64,000 nt of DNA, taken from assembly GCA_029931535.1 (NCBI GenBank), contig JAQPZY010001244.1, forward strand, positions 1,474,501 to 1,538,500, given 5' to 3'. How positions within the stretch are numbered: the first letter of the stretch is position 1; every line of letters begins with the position of its first letter. This stretch comes from Margaritifera margaritifera (Eukaryota > Mollusca > Bivalvia > Unionida > Margaritiferidae). Below, piece after piece: positions 14,470 through 25,889 of the stretch. The position numbers were made by a program, and so were the translations under genes. The notes below the pieces were generated by a model that saw only the letters and a list, made by a program, of their open reading frames with translations, searched no databases and had not been told where the DNA came from.

Positions 14470-15190
14470 CCAGTTTACAGTTTTTCATCCTTGCTGAAGG
14501 TCCTCTTTTGTGTATCAATCCAATTATTTTTAAAAAATGTTATCTTCCACATAGTATGTACGCGTTTCGTTTACGGTGTAAAGATTAGGCACATATTCTT
14601 GTTAACGTCTAAGGAGTAAGCATTTTATTGGTTGTTTACCTCTAATGACATTTGAAAGTCAGTTTAAATGAAAATATTGTTTATAAGCCTGATTTTATGA
14701 TTTGAATGACATAATGCTCAACTTTATCTATTGTGTGTGACTTGTATTCAACTAAAAGTAACGGGGCATAGTTTAACCCTTAAATGTCAACTAAATATGT
14801 AGGTGTTATTTAAGCCTTAAAACGTTCCACAACTCTTTCTGATATGTGTATCTAATACCATTCCTACGGGGAGCTTGTATATATTCATCAATTGCAATTA
14901 CATCTTGGTAAATTAACACTTAAGTCAATACCATTGGGATACTTCTCACTCGGTACAATTAGAAAATCATAAACCAATATACATTCCGGCATTAATTTCG
15001 CTTTTTGTTTTGTGTAGATTTTCTTTTTTAATTAATCCATTTCTACGCCCAATGCAATACCCTTTATTCCCATTTCAGTGGTAAATTCAGTTTTGAATGT
15101 CTCTGTGTTTTCGTTTTTTTTTTTTTTTTTTGGGGGGGGGTAACTGCATCAGTGTTGCCACTTAATGCGAGACTCTTTTTATCTGCTTTA
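14470..15190. other. Interior of Polinton A with no recognised gene
   Basis: AT-rich sequence following the last polymerase B piece. The polymerase C-terminal half should lie here but was not recognised. A T-run then G-run at about 15115-15140 ends the stretch. Confidence 0.4.
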
Positions 15191-15194
15191 GTTT

Positions 15195-16048
15195 TTATTT
15201 CAGCTGTAGGTATTGTAAACGTTTGCTCCAAATCAGTTAACGCTTTTTCTCATTTGTTTTACTAGTATTCTTTTTTTATTTAATTTATCGATACTACCTT
15301 GTAACACGCCGAAAGTACTGACCATTTTCTCAAATAACATAATCTTTTGTATATGTTTTAGATCGCTCAACCTCAGCGCCTCATTTGCTGTACAATTTAG
15401 CGAATGTAACTTCTTTTATCGTTTTGATGTTATCACTCAAGTATGCAATAGATAAATCGTAAGTTCCTTTCATAGATCTAATCGTGCTCACATTCATATT
15501 CATTTTTTTTTTTGACGTCCTTTATTTGTTTTAGATTTTTTTTTGGTTGTATATATTAAATTATTCTTTTCTACAAAGCGGACAGTGTATTAGTGTGAGC
15601 TGTAATCATGCTTTTCAGTTTTAGTAATTTATTTGGCCAAAAACTTTCACTGGCGTCTTAATTTCTTGATCGCTCTGTTGGATTTAGTTATTCAAATCTC
15701 TCTGTAATTGTTACAGTTGACATTGCAAAGTGCCATCCAGAGTTTTCCATGTTCATTCTCCAAGGCTTCTATCTCATTGTTTATCCTCTGTTTAATCAGT
15801 TGTATATACTGTCTAACGTTAGGTAAATCATCTCCTCTTTCTCTTACTGTTTTGCAAGGTTTGTATAGCAGTAAATAAGGTTTTGAATCTCTGAGTGAAG
15901 AATTCCTGTGTAGATAAATCTTTTTTTCTGTTCTCATCAATCTTTTTCTGTGGTTCTGAGATTTTGTCAGCTCTCGCAGTACCACTCTATTTTCAATAGC
16001 AGTTAATTTATTGTCAGCCTGTTCCCTCCGCGTCTTGATATGTTTCAC
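15195..16048 (-). pseudogene. Coiled-coil protein remnants in Polinton A
   Basis: The longest piece is 15692-16048, 118 codons, rich in Lys, Arg, Glu and Leu, with helix-like spacing (for example INNEIEALENEHGKLW). Below it come other charged pieces in different frames, including MNVSTIRSMKGTYDLS (near 15450-15500) and ALTDLEQTFTIPTAEIKTKA (near 15190-15250). Together they suggest one or two structural or scaffold-like proteins of the element, broken by frameshifts. No enzymatic motif is seen and the family is not recognised. Confidence 0.4.
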
Positions 16049-16329
16049 ATTGTTATCGGCCAGAATATTGCGTATTTGAGTATCAACTCGCTTTTGTTAA
16101 AAACATTTATTACCCACATCAAATGTGTCTACTGGCCCTGCTAGATTGGTAGGCGGTTATTGTTGAGATTAAGACACTGTTAACTGTTTAATTTAGAGCA
16201 GAATATTTTTCATCTGTTTCTATAAAAAAAAGTTTGAAAGTAAGGACTCACTAAAAGCTCTAAGATATATTTCTCCAATCATTCTCAACGTACATTATTA
16301 CTTTAGGTGAAAAGTATATCATGAAAATC

Positions 16330-16626
16330 TCACACCTTTCCATCTTCATCTTTATTGTTGATATTCAATCTTCTAGTTTTCCTCCTTTGCAATTGTCTGT
16401 AATGTCCATTAACATTGCATGAAACAAAATCACAGTAAAAAGCATTTTTACTGGCAAAGACTAGCAAATTAAAATAATTGAAATCGAAAGAAGTTTCGGC
16501 GTTATTGATCTGATCAATGAAAATGTATACATTTTGGGATTTCAACGCGCAACATATATCTGATGTAGTAGATGCTTGTACAGTTCGCTGATCATTCAAC
16601 ATCAATACTTTCTTCATTCTCACCAT
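16330..16626 (-). CDS. Unrecognised ORF inside Polinton A
   Basis: An open frame of 98 codons, lying between the coiled-coil remnant and the membrane-protein remnant on the same strand. The aromatic-rich middle (FDFNYFNLLVFASKNAFYCD) and basic tail could be part of a jelly-roll capsid-type protein, but this is a guess. It may equally be a chance frame in AT-rich DNA. Confidence 0.25.
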   Translation of the reverse strand: MVRMKKVLMLNDQRTVQASTTSDICCALKSQNVYIFIDQINNAETSFDFNYFNLLVFASKNAFYCDFVSCNVNGHYRQLQRRKTRRLNINNKDEDGKV

Positions 16627-16789
16627 TTGCAGTAATTTTCGTTTCGACTTTATTCATGTACTTTTCGAGGTTGCAAGAACTATCAGGAGTTAAAACAGTC
16701 TTTGTTTCATTCTTGTCACTGATGTAGGAAAAGATATTGTTTTTGAGTTAATGGAAAATATTGTAATACCTAAGTATAAAATCGCTTCT

Positions 16790-17297
16790 CTAAAATGAAA
16801 TGGACAGTGTGCAGTTTATGTGATCATGTGGCTTGGTAAAATAAATTTCTTTCTCTGGGAGTCCCTTGTAATATAGCTCTGTTGCTATACAAATGTTGCA
16901 CCGTTCATTTGTATCAGAGTTTTTCTTTTCAACGTGCTTTCCTGAAAGATTCGAATTTAATTTCTTCCCTTCGTCTATGTCTTTTGTTTCTGTATTCATG
17001 TTTTTTTTCCTGATTGCGTTGTTTTATCTCTTTTTGTCGGTTGTACTCGTTGATGATATAAATAAAGTCTTCATGGTTGATTTCGTTGTTGCAGCAATAC
17101 ATACTCGTATTGTGCTAGCACCTAGATGCCAAAGGTACAACTCTGCCTGTAGGTATTCCGGATAAACACGATCCAGCTAACGAAACACTTATACCTGCTG
17201 ACAAAGTATCTAATCCTGCCATTAACCATTTCAAAACTGCGTACCCCGTTTTGTATTTCTTTCTCATAACTCTACAGTGTTCAATATTCATGACCAA
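16790..17297 (-). pseudogene. Polinton membrane protein remnant, cognate of 25376-25870
   Basis: The first piece (17115-17297) has a basic start (RKKYKTGYAVLKW) followed by a hydrophobic stretch. It matches in layout the IYKKYRRAENALDCV and TM segment of the gene at 25376-25870. The next piece, in another frame near 17020-17090, reads INHEDFIYIINEYNRQKEIK, the counterpart of FEDEFKLIFEEVDKYAILEN in the other copy. The protein would be a small membrane-anchored protein with a C-terminal helical region. Its role in Polintons is unknown. The two hits support that this is a real, conserved family and not chance. Confidence 0.55.
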
Positions 17298-17994
17298 ATC
17301 ATTTTTGTATCTTTTTTTGTCTGCTCACTATGGCAAAGTTTACAGTAAGCGATAGTTTTGAAAAACCTAGTGAATTTGTTTTTAAGTTCGTCATACATAG
17401 AACATTACTCGAATTCCATCTATTATATTTACACAATTAAATTTCAAATTAGTTTCACTGCTTGTAACTAATACTGTAAGTTATATTGCAATTACCTCTG
17501 TTCAGATTCAGATTCGTGTTCCTAAAGTGAACAAGACAAAAGCAAGATGAAAACAATGTTAGTAAAGAACGGTAATGGTTAAACTCACAAAATTCAAAAG
17601 ATCCATATATAAGACAAAGTCAAAAAGTTCACATGAATTAAAAAAAGGCAAAGGCCCAACGTCGAAGGAAAGAATTGAGTCTTCACAGCCATACGATGTT
17701 GAACTGACACTAGGTGAAAGAAATTAAACAAATTCAAACAGGGCAATCTATTATTTGATAGATTGGTGTAGCTTCTTTAGGTATCTTGTTTCTTTGTTCA
17801 AAAGTACTTCACTGTCTTCAATATCAAGTGGTGAAAGAAGTTGAAATTAATAATATACACTCAACCAAAGCACAACGACAGAGCCTATAGACAGAATAAC
17901 AACAAGATAAACCATGTCAGTAACTCACAACCCAATACCAGAAATGCTTTAAGAGGACTTTAATTCATGTGTACCCAAAACACAGATTGTATAT

Positions 17995-18745
17995 TGTTAT
18001 GTATGATGTTTATATAATATTATAAATATTTTAGGAAATTATAAATGTTTCTTCACTTTAATATTTGCTTAAATCTTAATGTTATCAGGAAAAACATGTT
18101 TAACTGGTGTCCTTGAATTAGGTTGTTTTGATCAATATGTTTTCTCAATTTGAAGGTCAAGGTTGATTTTTGTTTACAAGTAAAAATTCCATTAAGATGA
18201 CTCATGTTCTAGAACATTCTGTCATGTGACCAATCTTTATATATACCATGTTTGGTGGACATTTATTCAGTTTTGACATTACCATCAGTCTTGTAAAGAG
18301 CTATTACAGTTGTGAAAATTCATTCCAAATCCCCAGAGAGGAATTATTTTAAATATTCATTGGATTATAACAGTGCTCATAAACTTTTGGATTTTGGATT
18401 TTTAATTGATGATTTTGGAATTTATGCGAACTTATTCAGATATTTTGGAATACTTCATTTTGACATCAGCACATCAAGATTTCTAGTACATCAGGACTTT
18501 GGAGACCATTAGCACATCATAACATTCAAGGACACAGCCGTGAATTCGGAACATTCTATATTTAGGACTTGTGATTAGAACAATCATTCTTATTGGATTA
18601 TTAGGATTTCAAAACACATTATTGTAAGTGACTTTTTGATTTTTCATTTTAATTATCTAGTAATAAATTGCTTGTTGATTTTTACTTGATTTGTTGGTTT
18701 CACTTTCTTTCTGTTACATTTTTCTTAGACCATAGAGTCGTAACA
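17995..18745. mobile_element. Solo LTR inserted in Polinton A
   Basis: A 751-bp unit that begins TGTTAT and ends TAACA, flanked on both sides by ATAT (17991-17994 and 18746-18749). A TATA-like TTTATATATACC lies about 250 bases in. These are features of a solo LTR of a Gypsy-type retrotransposon with a 4-bp target duplication. No internal retrotransposon genes are present. The AT-rich target makes a chance match of 4 bp possible. Confidence 0.6.
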
Positions 18746-18915
18746 ATATAATCTGATAGTTTGATTACATCTAGCTTTTCCTTCATATGTTGGTAATTTA
18801 CTATCTGACAGGAATCAGTATTCTCGCCTATATATTCGTTGTTGACTCTGCCAGCAAGTTGCACTACCGGTTCATCTTCTTTATTTGCCGTAGAATTTGT
18901 TTCATCGGCTGACAA
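18746..18915 (-). CDS. ORF interrupted by the solo LTR
   Basis: A minus-strand frame starts MSADETNSTANKEDEPVVQL and remains open up to the LTR edge (reading on to IKLSDYI). Across the LTR, the frame on the other side (17994 downward) continues a few codons before a stop. The acidic, Asn/Glu-rich start is typical of several viral or structural N-termini. The family is not recognised. Confidence 0.35.
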
Positions 18916-18919
18916 TGTT

Positions 18920-20000
18920 CTCCAGTATTAAACAGCACCTGCTCGATAATTATATTTACGTTTTTAAGCAGCTAGCACAGCAACAGATGCAGGCTCCCTT
19001 AAATCTGTGTCACCTCTGTTGTGTTCTTCTGGTCCATTATTGATCAAGTTTTTTTTCTCCTTATGTATCTCCAGTTATGATATGGTGCAATTTTTAAATA
19101 TTACATTTCAAATTAAATTGTTTCAATGCCGCTGATATTTGATTCAAATCTATCGTAATCGGGTACAGCTAATTTAAAGTTAGACATAAGTTTTCGCATA
19201 TGAAAATAAACACAAAATGTTTATACTTATTTCGCCAATTCTGAACAGTGATTGCTAAATTGTTGTTTGTTAAATGCCAATAAGAAATACAGCAATCAGA
19301 TGTTGTCATCTACACTGCCCAGTTTAGTTGATTCTGCCAAACATTCATGTCGCACTGACATCTATATCTTTTGATACAGTTATCACTGTAGCAAATTTAA
19401 GGGTAGCTTTAAAAAATGTTTGTTGGCTTCTATGTGAAAACGTATTTTCACTGTAGTAAATATGTTCAATGTTAATTATTTTTTAAATGTTTCTTCGAGC
19501 GCTAAAGTCAATTGAAGGACAACAGTAAGGTGCTGTACTTGATATTTTAATTTCTTTTCTGTTTTTTTTTAAATATTATTATTATTATCTGAAGCCCATT
19601 TATCTAAGACAAATTGTTAAACCATGTCACATGTACATTGAATATGAAATTGGCTTCTCTTGTGCAAATTCATTGATTACTGTTTTTCCACATTCACACG
19701 TAATTTTCTGTTGATATTTCACTCTAATCGTTTCAATTCCTCCATAAAAATGCCAGAATAATCTCGTTTCTTTCACACACTTTTTATATCACTCGTATTT
19801 TATATTTCATTTTTCTATTTATTTTGCCTGTTTCTGTCACTTACATTTGTTACACTTTACAACCTGCCGTACCATTTATTTTTCTTGTTTAATTTCATTT
19901 ACCGTTAGGTGTCTGTGAAAAATGAGTTTTTAAAATATGTCTATCCACATACTGTAAAACGTGCACTGGTTTTAACTTCATCTAAATGGTGTAACACGTC
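18920..20000. other. Interior of Polinton A with no recognised gene
   Basis: AT-rich. Minus-strand pieces such as ITVSKDIDVSA (about 19350-19390) may be residual coding sequence, possibly of a capsid gene, but nothing could be assigned. Confidence 0.35.
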
Positions 20001-20003
20001 TTT

Positions 20004-21540
20004 CAATATCAACTGATTTGGGTTAATTTTCTTTAATTTTCTAGTAATTCCTTGTAACTGAAGGTTTAATGGATGCATTTAAATTGAACATGGCAAATAT
20101 TTCGCATCGGAAAATTGTATATTTGATTAAGTAGCTGTGTGAATAGGTTCTCTACATTCTTAGAATGAAATTTGAAAGCATTTTAAATATTTTAATAATT
20201 GCATCAACGCACGCAATGAGTTTTATTACCCTTGATATTGTTCAGGATCACGAACGATAGCTTGTAGTCTTTAATATTCCATTTTTTTTCCTGGGTGAAA
20301 ATCAGCTTCATATTTTTCCAAGTTGTCCCTTTTCATTTATTTTGTGATGCCATTATTTAACCATGATAGGACATTGCCTACATTGTAGTCACCTAATCAC
20401 GTTTTTCGTGTGTACCATTGGGCTGTTTATTTGTTTTGAGATGTACTTCCCCTCAGGTTCTAGATCAATGCAAATGTGCATGCTGTGCATGTTTTAACTC
20501 CTTCATTTTGCAATGTACTGTATTTTCCATATCTGTCACATTCTAGAAACTTGTTAGCTTTCAAAAGTTCAAAGTTTTCATGCTCTTTGAAACTGCTATA
20601 TATGTACTGGGGATCATTTATTTTAATGGAATGCTGTTTTCATTTGGTTCCCAACTAGTAAACGATTCATCATATCTTGTAAATTTCACAAATATTATTG
20701 CCTTTTCATTCTTATTGTCCTCAACATCTCTTCAACTTTGTACATATCTTCTTCTTTATTGTAAAAACATAACTTGTTCTTAAAACATGCCCTCTATATC
20801 GTCTCCTTTCAAGTCTTCCAGTTTGTAAACTACCGAATCACATAATGTTACTTGCCTGATTTTGATTATTTCCTTTGTACAGTTAAGAAGGTATCCTTAG
20901 CAAATAGTGTTTTGCATTTCGAAATTCTGACTGTTTTGTAATTAGGAGTTCCGAACGTACAGGTTGTCAAATAACCGAATAGATTGAACCATTCTTTTTG
21001 ACTGCTTTCTTCCTTGCTCGCTTCAGTTGGTGTTATGTCTATTGAGGTGTGATTAGTATTATTGTTTAAATTTGATAAAACGTCAACCCATTTTCAAGTT
21101 TCAATATGAGTGAAATACTTCTACGTTCTAGTCTTCAGAGTTCTGATAAACCTTTCCAATACAGATACTATTTTGTCTGAGGAAGTTACAAATTATTTAT
21201 CGTTTACCTTTTCCGAAAATTCAATAATTTTCCAGTTGTAAAACTCTTTTCTTTCATCAAACTGTATCTTTCCAGGCTTTCGATCTTTGAAGATTTCTGA
21301 GAAAGCATCATGTATTTTCATTTCTCAATTTCATTTTTTTCTTTTTCAGCCCAAGCGTATTTTAAGAAGACATCTCTCACTGTCAAAATGTGTTTGTATC
21401 CATTATTTTGTATATGCTTGCATGTGAACAATGTCTGCCCGCTGCTGGGCAGGCACGTGATTAACATAGACTCTTCTGTAAAGAAATCTTTATCTAACTT
21501 GCTAGTGTAATGTAGTCAGATTGTTCAGTGAACAATGTAG
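20004..21540 (-). pseudogene. Integrase end of Polinton A, second copy of the 1.4-kb repeat
   Basis: The segment aligns with 10286-11670. The integrase remnant occupies roughly 20660-21540 and reads left from near the right terminal repeat. Recognisable pieces are the C-terminal VRISKCKTLFAKD and VYKLEDLKGDDIE. It retains no long open frame, so it is at least as decayed as the first copy. Its position beside the right end and its inward orientation match the canonical Polinton integrase. Confidence 0.65.
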
Positions 21541-21794
21541 ATTCGAGTTATTATTTGTGTTGTATAAAAAAGAACACAAAATAATTTTGTGTTGTGATGT
21601 TGCAGAGGCTGACGCTCTGCGTCCGCGTTGCGTTGTTTTGCTGTTCGTTGTGTTAGCTCAGGTTGGTGTTAGAGTAGATACAAATTTTTCCAGTTGACTA
21701 TTTTTGTGCACGGGTAAAAATCGTACTAATTTAAAATGTATCAGTGGTCCACCACTGAACTATCACTCTGGACAAGCTCTGAAATATCAACATG

Positions 21795-21964
21795 GTCAAG
21801 GGACTTTGCGATAATGTTGTTTTTAAATCTGAGTGGTCCAGAAATGTTCTCGTACTGTTATATACTTATTAATTTTTAAATTCACAAGTAATATATCATA
21901 TCAAGTAGACAAGAAATTGGAGTTCTAGAATTTTGCTTTATCCATGGACCATTTTATTTATTGT
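21795..21964 (-). repeat. Right terminal inverted repeat of Polinton A
   Basis: Reverse complement of the left repeat at 12263-12450. It contains ATCTGAGTGGTCC, TTAAATTCACAAGT and TGGACCATTTTATTTATTG. The inner edge ends near 21795, after which similarity to the left end is lost. Confidence 0.7.
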
Positions 21965-22449
21965 GAGTGGGGCGAGAGCCCACGACGCCTAAATATGATC
22001 GTACTGTTTAAAGATTTTCTTAGAAGTGTTCCAGAACTCTCATTTCTTATCTACGAATGTAATATGTTAATCTGCATCTTTTATTAAACATTGTAGGTCA
22101 TTTTTTATGAATGAAATTGACAACTCAACATTTTTGTTCTCCTGAATGTTATTTATAACACAACTAGCTTTGACTGTACTTTTATACGATCCAAACTCGA
22201 AACTGATACCCATTACCTGTTGAGACTGAAATTGATACATTTATGTTATTTTAAACTCATTAAATATTCCTATCATCTCTTAGAAAACATTTGCGTTTTT
22301 CACAATGTAGCTTTGTGACGTAGTTATGTTGTACAATGTTCAAACTATTTTGCCCTCCTACTGAATTCACAATCAAGAAATTACAAGGTTGTCTAACAAT
22401 TATTGACTTAAATTAGTTTGATAGTAGAATATGAGTAGTATAGTGGGAT

Positions 22450-24710
22450 GATATGGGGACAATGGGATTTTAACATTACGACGCCATTTTTAGGAGTTAT
22501 CGGGACAAGGAGAAATGTAATGTTAAAAATGTCAATAGGCTTAGTGTGATGAGTGGTTATTATGGGTCTCTATGGCCTCCAACGGGAAACGTAATGTTAA
22601 AAAACGTCCATAGGTTTAACATTATGGGTCTATATGACGACAGGGGAAAATATAATGTTAAAAACGGTCATAGGTTTGACATACACTTTGACTGACCAAC
22701 ACTCAGTCATGACTATCCACAACCCCCACACCTACTATCCACCACCCCACATTTACTATCCAACATGCCATTTGGAGTAACCAGCACCCAGTTATGTATA
22801 TTCATTCTCCCCACATTTACAATCCAACACCCCACATTTACTAACCAACACGTCGTTTTTAGAGTGACCAACACTCTATCATGTACTATCCATTACCCGT
22901 ACCTAAATTTATAACAAATTGATAAAACAAATCTTCCTCATAAAGCATCGGCATTGGAACACACTTTCTGACAATGTTTATCACGTGGTAATGGGTAGCC
23001 GTTTAGTGAGGGAATCAAATCTAGGGTGACAAAATTGAAACAGTGTTACAAATTCTAAACCTCACTTGGCCCCATACAGCATTAATGTTAATGTTCCGCA
23101 TTTGTACAGACAGACAGAAAATTCTTTTCTTAACAGGTAAAAATACACTATGTACGATGCATGGTTTCAGTGTGTCTAGTTTTGCCGTTTTAATAAAAAA
23201 CATAAACAGAAAATGTCTCAACCTTACAGTACAATATACCTAAGCTTCAGGCCAAATTCTGGCTGAATTTGACAGTGTGGCAATTTAACTCTTGGCTCTG
23301 TTCATATGTCACATTTCACTTAGCGTACGATTAAAAATATTGTAACGAAATGAACTGACATGGGGTAAGGTCAGTCAATGAACTAAATCTTGAGTGGCAA
23401 AACCAAAACCGTAAATTTTTAGCAAACTGAAGAACCAAATTTACCTCATAAAGCATTGGTATTGCAAAACACTTTCTCCCAATGTTTATCAAGGTCAATT
23501 GGTAGCCGTTTAGTTAGAGAATTTAATCTTGGAATGCAAAAACGAAAACCATTATTACAAATTCTAAACCCCACTTGCCTCTATACATTATTAATGTCAA
23601 TGTCGGATATGTTTGAACACCATTAAAAGTAAGCTAATGCATGCCCGTAAGTGTGTGTTCTTCTCTCCATGCTATTTAATGTCTAGAAAAGTTTAGGTTT
23701 ATCTATGTGTGTGTATATATCTACCTTTTCGTTCTCTCCTTGCACTTCATGAGTAAGGTTATCTGGATTAAAAGGGTCATAGGGGCTACTTGGAAGTTAA
23801 AGGGGAATAGGAAAGTAGGGGATCACTCCGCATTTTAAGGACAAGAAAAATCTTTTCTTTACAAGCACAGCTGCCCATAGGTAACATTTCACTCAGCATA
23901 CGACGAAACATAAAAAAAATTAAAAAAAATAAAATAAACAACAACACCTGTAACGAAATGAGCTGACGTTGGGTAAGCAAAGGTCAGTCAGTGTACTGAA
24001 TCTAGGGTGGTAGAAACCAAAGATGTGAATTTGTAACAAACTGAAGAACCAAACCTGCCTCATCAAGTGTTGGCGTTGCAACACTTCCTGCCAATGTTTA
24101 TCAAGCGACAATAGGTAGCCGCTAAGTGAGAGAATTTAATCTAAGACTGCAAAAATAAATACAATATTACAAATTCAAAACCCCACCTGGCTCCATACAG
24201 CATTAATGTCAATGCCGGATATGTTTAAACACACTTCTTGGATTACTAGCTAATGCCTATCCTCAATGTGTGTTTGTTCTTCTTTCCATCCTGTTTAATA
24301 TCTCTAGAAGGTTATGCCTGCGTATGTGTGTAAGCACTCCTACTCTTTTCTCTTCCTTCAATCCATGTGTGATAGTGTGTAAGTATATTTGTCAATGTGT
24401 GAGCACTCCTACCCGTTGGTTAATAGAAAAGTGGGTGTTGGTCACTCAAAACTGTGTGTTGAATAGTAAAAATGGGGTGTTATACAGTAAATGTGGGGAT
24501 AATGGATAGTACATGACTAGGTGCTGGTCACTGCAAACGGCGTGTTGGATAGTAAATGTGGGGTGTTGGACAGTAAATGTTGGGGTATTGGATAGTCATG
24601 ACTGGCTGCTGGTCAGTCGAAGTGTATGTTAAAAGTGGATGTTTTTAACTATACGTTTTCCCTTGTTGCCATACAGGCCATTAATGTTGAACCTATGGAC
24701 GTTTCTAACT
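22450..24710. mobile_element. 2.3-kb inverted-repeat element with internal triplication
   Basis: The left arm (about 22460-22900) and right arm (about 24410-24705) are inverted copies of each other. They share AATGTTAAAAACGTCCATAG-like ends and minisatellite-like ACATTTACTATCCAACACCC motifs. Between the arms, a segment is present three times in direct order, near 22930-23300, 23430-23620 and 24040-24225. It shares AATGTTTATCA, GGTAGCCG, TTACAAATTC and CATTAATGT. No transposase is visible, so it is probably a non-autonomous DNA transposon. Its right edge lies about 130 bp from the Polinton B end. Confidence 0.7.
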
Positions 24711-24839
24711 TACATTTTTTTTCTCACCGGAACGATAAGATTAGGAACGAAGAAAATACAATAGATGACGCGCATCCGGAAGGCTGAGCCTAAAAAAATT
24801 GTCGGTAGCCTGTATAGATTGCTGTGCCTGACTATATAG

Positions 24840-24990
24840 CAAAACCGGAGCGAGCGCTGAGCCTAAAATGGCGGTAGCGTGGCACTGAGGCTTAGCCACA
24901 TCAGAAGTTACATGGCGTATATTTGGTTATCACTACCATTGTGAGAGCACAGGCTGATCCAAATGTCGGTTGCATAGCGCCGCCCACGCC
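24840..24990 (+). repeat. Left terminal inverted repeat of Polinton B
   Basis: Contains CAAAACCGGA (24840-24849), CACAGxxxxxxTCCAAA and GCATAGCGCCGCCCAC (24972-24987). The same blocks occur in the same order on the minus strand at 34760 to 34667. The spacing differs by about 55 bp between the ends, which implies an indel. Confidence 0.6.
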
Positions 24991-25120
24991 GCCCAGGAGG
25001 TGATGGAAGGGGTTGTCACTGCATGCCCCGCCCTAAAAGATACAACTTTTGGGAAAGCTCTTGATGGTGGCCTTCATCCGCATAATATGCGGATTTTGGA
25101 GCATGTTCGTGATTATGACA

Positions 25121-25303
25121 TTAGTTTCCTTCACTACGGCTTGTAAACGGTAGCGTCGGCACGTTTACAGCAGATGGTTGTGACATAATAGCAACACTGT
25201 TACCATGCTGGTGATATGCGTAAATTCCAGCTGCAGCCAAGGCCGTGATAACCAGCTTGGTCAAAGGTACTACGGTGTCAATAACAAAAGAAGTAGTACA
25301 CAT
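25121..25303 (-). CDS. Small membrane-type ORF in Polinton B
   Basis: An open frame of 60 codons with a hydrophobic run (LTKLVITALAAAGIYAY) and a polar tail. It lies downstream of the larger membrane-protein remnant on the same strand and may be its frameshifted C-terminus or a separate small protein. The family is not recognised. Confidence 0.35.
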   Translation of the reverse strand: MCTTSFVIDTVVPLTKLVITALAAAGIYAYHQHGNSVAIMSQPSAVNVPTLPFTSRSEGN

Positions 25304-25375
25304 TGTTGTATGGATAGGCTTTGGTATTACTTTCTGGCTCTAATTTCTAACATCACTACGCTTTATCAGCAAACA

Positions 25376-25870
25376 TCATATAGTGGATGAAAGCTGGAAA
25401 TAGGTCTCATACTTAGCTCTTGAACATTGTAAGAAGGCTGTCGTTCCAACGGTCTTGTCGTTTATTCCTGACCGTATTTCGTTTTCTAAGATCGCATATT
25501 TATCAACCTCTTCAAAAATGAGCTTGAACTCATCCTCGAATATGGCACTGTCTTGCAGGGCCTTAGAAATATGATCTGAGATAGTCTTTAGTTCTGTCTC
25601 TGCGAGGACGCAAATCTCACCATGTTTTTCGCCTTCATGGAGAATCACTGACTGATAAAATGTCTAGCCATGGACACCAGCCCGCAGGTGAGAGCAATGA
25701 TCGCAAGGGTCACCGCGATGGAGGCGACAATGATGGTGCCCGTCACGTCGGTGCCCACCAACACAGCTGTAAGCGTGGTGTCAACGCAATCTAGCGCATT
25801 TTCTGCGCGTCGGTATTTTTTGTAGATGGCGCGCCGCTGTTCGGTCTCAGCCCGTAAGAACGTTTGAGCC
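25376..25870 (-). pseudogene. Conserved Polinton membrane protein, frameshifted
   Basis: The N-terminal piece (about 25660-25870) has a basic helix (RRAIYKKYRRAENALDC) followed by a hydrophobic region (GTIIVASIAVTLAIIALTC). The C-terminal piece (25376-25648) reads KTISDHISKALQDSAIFEDE and FKLIFEEVDKYA. The two pieces lie in different frames with a stop between them. The layout matches an unassigned, widely conserved Polinton protein (recalled, not searched), and a second copy is present at 16790-17297. A homopolymer T run at about 25880-25910 lies upstream of the first piece. Confidence 0.6.
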
Positions 25871-25889
25871 TCGCAATTTTTTTTTTTTA

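Larger units (their letters stand above)
12263..21964. mobile_element. Polinton A: decayed Maverick-type element, AT-rich
   Basis: The ends are marked by diverged inverted repeats of about 170-190 bp (12263-12450 and 21795-21964). Polymerase B enters from the left end on the plus strand and integrase enters from the right end on the minus strand. Between them are minus-strand genes for coiled-coil and membrane proteins. This is the canonical Polinton plan. At about 9.7 kb, including a 0.75-kb LTR insertion, it is shorter than the usual 15-20 kb, and no capsid or ATPase gene was recognised, so large deletions are likely. A 6-bp target duplication could not be located with confidence. Confidence 0.72.

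Noticed and set aside
16893..17165. 90-codon plus-strand frame rich in Phe and Leu
   Set aside because: It is antisense to the conserved membrane-protein remnant on the minus strand.
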